Source: Chloroflexota bacterium (lineage in GTDB: Bacteria; Chloroflexota; Chloroflexia; Thermomicrobiales; UBA6265). Taken from it: a stretch of 38,781 nucleotides of DNA. Positions within the stretch are counted from its first letter, which is position 1, and every line of letters starts with the position of its first letter. The stretch covers positions 1-38,781 of the forward strand of contig JAFAEA010000236.1 in the NCBI GenBank assembly GCA_023424355.1, given 5' to 3'. Both the position numbers and the translations under genes were made by a program. The notes below the pieces were generated by a model. It was not told the DNA's origin, did not search any database, and saw nothing but the letters and a program-made list of their open reading frames with translations. Positions 37,656 to 38,781 of this stretch are shown here, one piece after another.

Positions 37656-38122
37656 TGCCTATCTACGGAAATCAGGAAACCTACGCAACCTCGTTCACTG
37701 CCTTCGACGGGATCCCGTTCTCGGTGTTGGCAGATCGATCGGGCGTCTATGGCAAGTGGAATGCACCAATGATCGTGGCCAGTCGCCATGTGCCGCGCAG
37801 CAATCGCGTGTATCGGCAGAACATGGGGGCCGGTTTGGCGACCATCACACTTTCGATTGAGTTCAACAACCTCGCAGACTATCGACGTTTCTATGCCCTG
37901 TACGCCTCCCAGAAGGAAGCGCGGCTTACGCTGCTGGCAGAGTTTGCGTTGCTGAAGGGCATCCCGCACACCATCCACCGCGATTACGAGCACTTCGATT
38001 ACGTGGTGATCGATAGCATCGTTGAGCCGCAGGGTGGAGGCATCGGGGTGGATCGCTTGCCGACGGTTCAGGTGACCTTTGCCGCCGCGTGGGATCCCGT
38101 AACGATGCAGGTGGTGGATTGA
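37655..38122 (+). CDS. Distal tail-like protein
   Basis: This 155-residue protein starts in a TAATG junction after the tape measure. It has a beta-rich core (TSFTAFDGIPFSVLADRSGVYG, then LATITLSIEFNNLADYRRFYALYASQKEARLTLL) and a closing VQVTFAAAWDPVTMQV segment. Position directly after the tape measure and this beta architecture suggest a distal tail (Dit) or baseplate ring subunit. The family match is weak. Confidence 0.68.
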   Translation: MPIYGNQETYATSFTAFDGIPFSVLADRSGVYGKWNAPMIVASRHVPRSNRVYRQNMGAGLATITLSIEFNNLADYRRFYALYASQKEARLTLLAEFALLKGIPHTIHRDYEHFDYVVIDSIVEPQGGGIGVDRLPTVQVTFAAAWDPVTMQVVD

Positions 38123-38123
38123 T

Positions 38124-38781
38124 ATGGCTGTAGCAGCACTTGTCAGTCAAACACCGGTCGTCATGGCCACCATCGGACAGGTCTCCACACGCGTCACTGC
38201 TTTGGATACCACTCACGATGTAGACCGCGGCATCGGGCAATGCACCATTCGCACGCCTGCGCTGTTCAGCTGGGTCGTGTTGGGCGCTTCTGTATCGATT
38301 CAGATCGGGTACGAAGATACGGGCACACAGCCAGTGTTCACCGGCACTGTGGTGAACGTGAGACGATCGTTGAGCGAAACCGGTGGCTGGGAGCTTGTGG
38401 CGAGCTGCGAAGGCCAGCTGGCAAGGATGGTGGACGGTGAAGAAACCACTGTGCAGTTCCCGCGGATCTATTTGGGAGACATTGCGAGATCGCTGACCTC
38501 CATGCGTGGCGTTGGGCCGTTGATGCTCGATCGCATCAAGAGTCCGGTGCTGTGGGATCAGGATACGAACTGGATCATCCTGGGCGGGAATCGCTACGTC
38601 GATGACGGCATGGTCGTGATCAACAACCGCAGCGGCCTGTACGGCTGGCTGTCACAGAAGCTCGAACTGTTCGGCTATCGCATCTTCGATCGACCGGCAG
38701 CCGACGTGAAGGTCGCACGACTGTTTGGATCTCCAACGCATCCGCAGCACTTCGCCACCGAAGGCGTGGATATCTTTCGCG
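38124..38781 (+). CDS. Baseplate/tail-tip protein, cut by the window end
   Basis: At least 219 residues are read from ATG 38124, one base after the previous stop, without a stop before the edge. The protein is beta-rich with MATIGQVSTRVTALDTTHDV, IGQCTIRTPALFSWVVLGASVSIQIGYEDTG and WELVASCEGQLARMVDG. This resembles the N-terminal part of gpD/gp27-type hub proteins that begin with a beta barrel (residue about 40-120). If the window is circular it continues into positions 1-56 and ends after about 237 residues. Otherwise its C-terminal half is missing. Confidence 0.72.
   Translation, partial: MAVAALVSQTPVVMATIGQVSTRVTALDTTHDVDRGIGQCTIRTPALFSWVVLGASVSIQIGYEDTGTQPVFTGTVVNVRRSLSETGGWELVASCEGQLARMVDGEETTVQFPRIYLGDIARSLTSMRGVGPLMLDRIKSPVLWDQDTNWIILGGNRYVDDGMVVINNRSGLYGWLSQKLELFGYRIFDRPAADVKVARLFGSPTHPQHFATEGVDIFR

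Overview
The window looks like most or all of a temperate tailed phage (siphovirus-like) genome, as a free genome or an excised prophage. Every late gene class expected of an HK97-type siphovirus is present: terminase small and large, portal, prohead protease, HK97-like capsid, connectors, tail tube, frameshifted tail chaperones and a tape measure. A tyrosine integrase, an XRE repressor and a divergent early promoter show it is temperate. Gene order is continuous if the two ends are joined: the structural module starts at about 22.97 kb, runs off the right end inside a baseplate gene, and resumes at position 1 with tail-spike and lysis genes. The base composition is GC-rich and the genes use ATG/GTG starts with clear ribosome-binding sites. 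The tRNA genes do not encode CCA. The host cannot be named from the sequence; a high-GC Gram-positive or Chloroflexota-type bacterium is only a guess, partly from a GAAC-N4-GTTC LexA-type box.

Layout. (1) 1-4.0 kb, plus strand: distal tail and receptor-binding genes, including a right-handed beta-helix tail spike. (2) 4.1-7.05 kb: lysis and membrane cassette with a coiled-coil membrane protein, a three-TM protein, an amidase endolysin with an SH3 domain, two micro-ORFs including an 8-cysteine 31-residue peptide, and a two-TM holin-like protein. It is closed by a bidirectional hairpin terminator. (3) 7.15-7.8 kb: two sound tRNA genes (Thr, Gly) and one degenerate Gln-like tRNA on the minus strand, an inverted repeat, and phased CACGCG and ATTCACGC repeats beside the integrase, a likely attP region. 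(4) 7.78-12.7 kb: integrase, two plus-strand genes behind a LexA-like box, then a minus-strand cargo operon (HEPN protein, partner genes, a secreted protein) ending at the repressor. (5) 12.7-22.1 kb: early operon from a near-consensus promoter, with RHH and HTH regulators, a Bet/RecT annealase, a replication initiator containing a palindrome cluster (candidate ori), a DnaC-like loader, a VRR-NUC nuclease, and a chain of tiny overlapping genes. (6) 22.1-22.8 kb: a lone minus-strand cargo gene. (7) 22.97-38.78 kb: packaging, head and tail.

The most unusual element is in the terminase large-subunit gene. A Hint-type intein splits the nuclease motif, and the place where an in-frame homing endonuclease would sit instead carries a complete HNH endonuclease gene in a different reading frame, with its own start and ribosome-binding site. 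The host frame stays open across it, so about 636 bases are read in two frames. Other notable points are a -1 frameshift (CCCAAAA) producing the long tail chaperone, a portal-MuF fusion, a shared extended -10 motif (TCTGNTA) at three late or tRNA promoters, two of them followed by a hairpin plus T-run before the next gene, and hairpins placed 5-7 bases after stop codons at each larger gap in the early operon.
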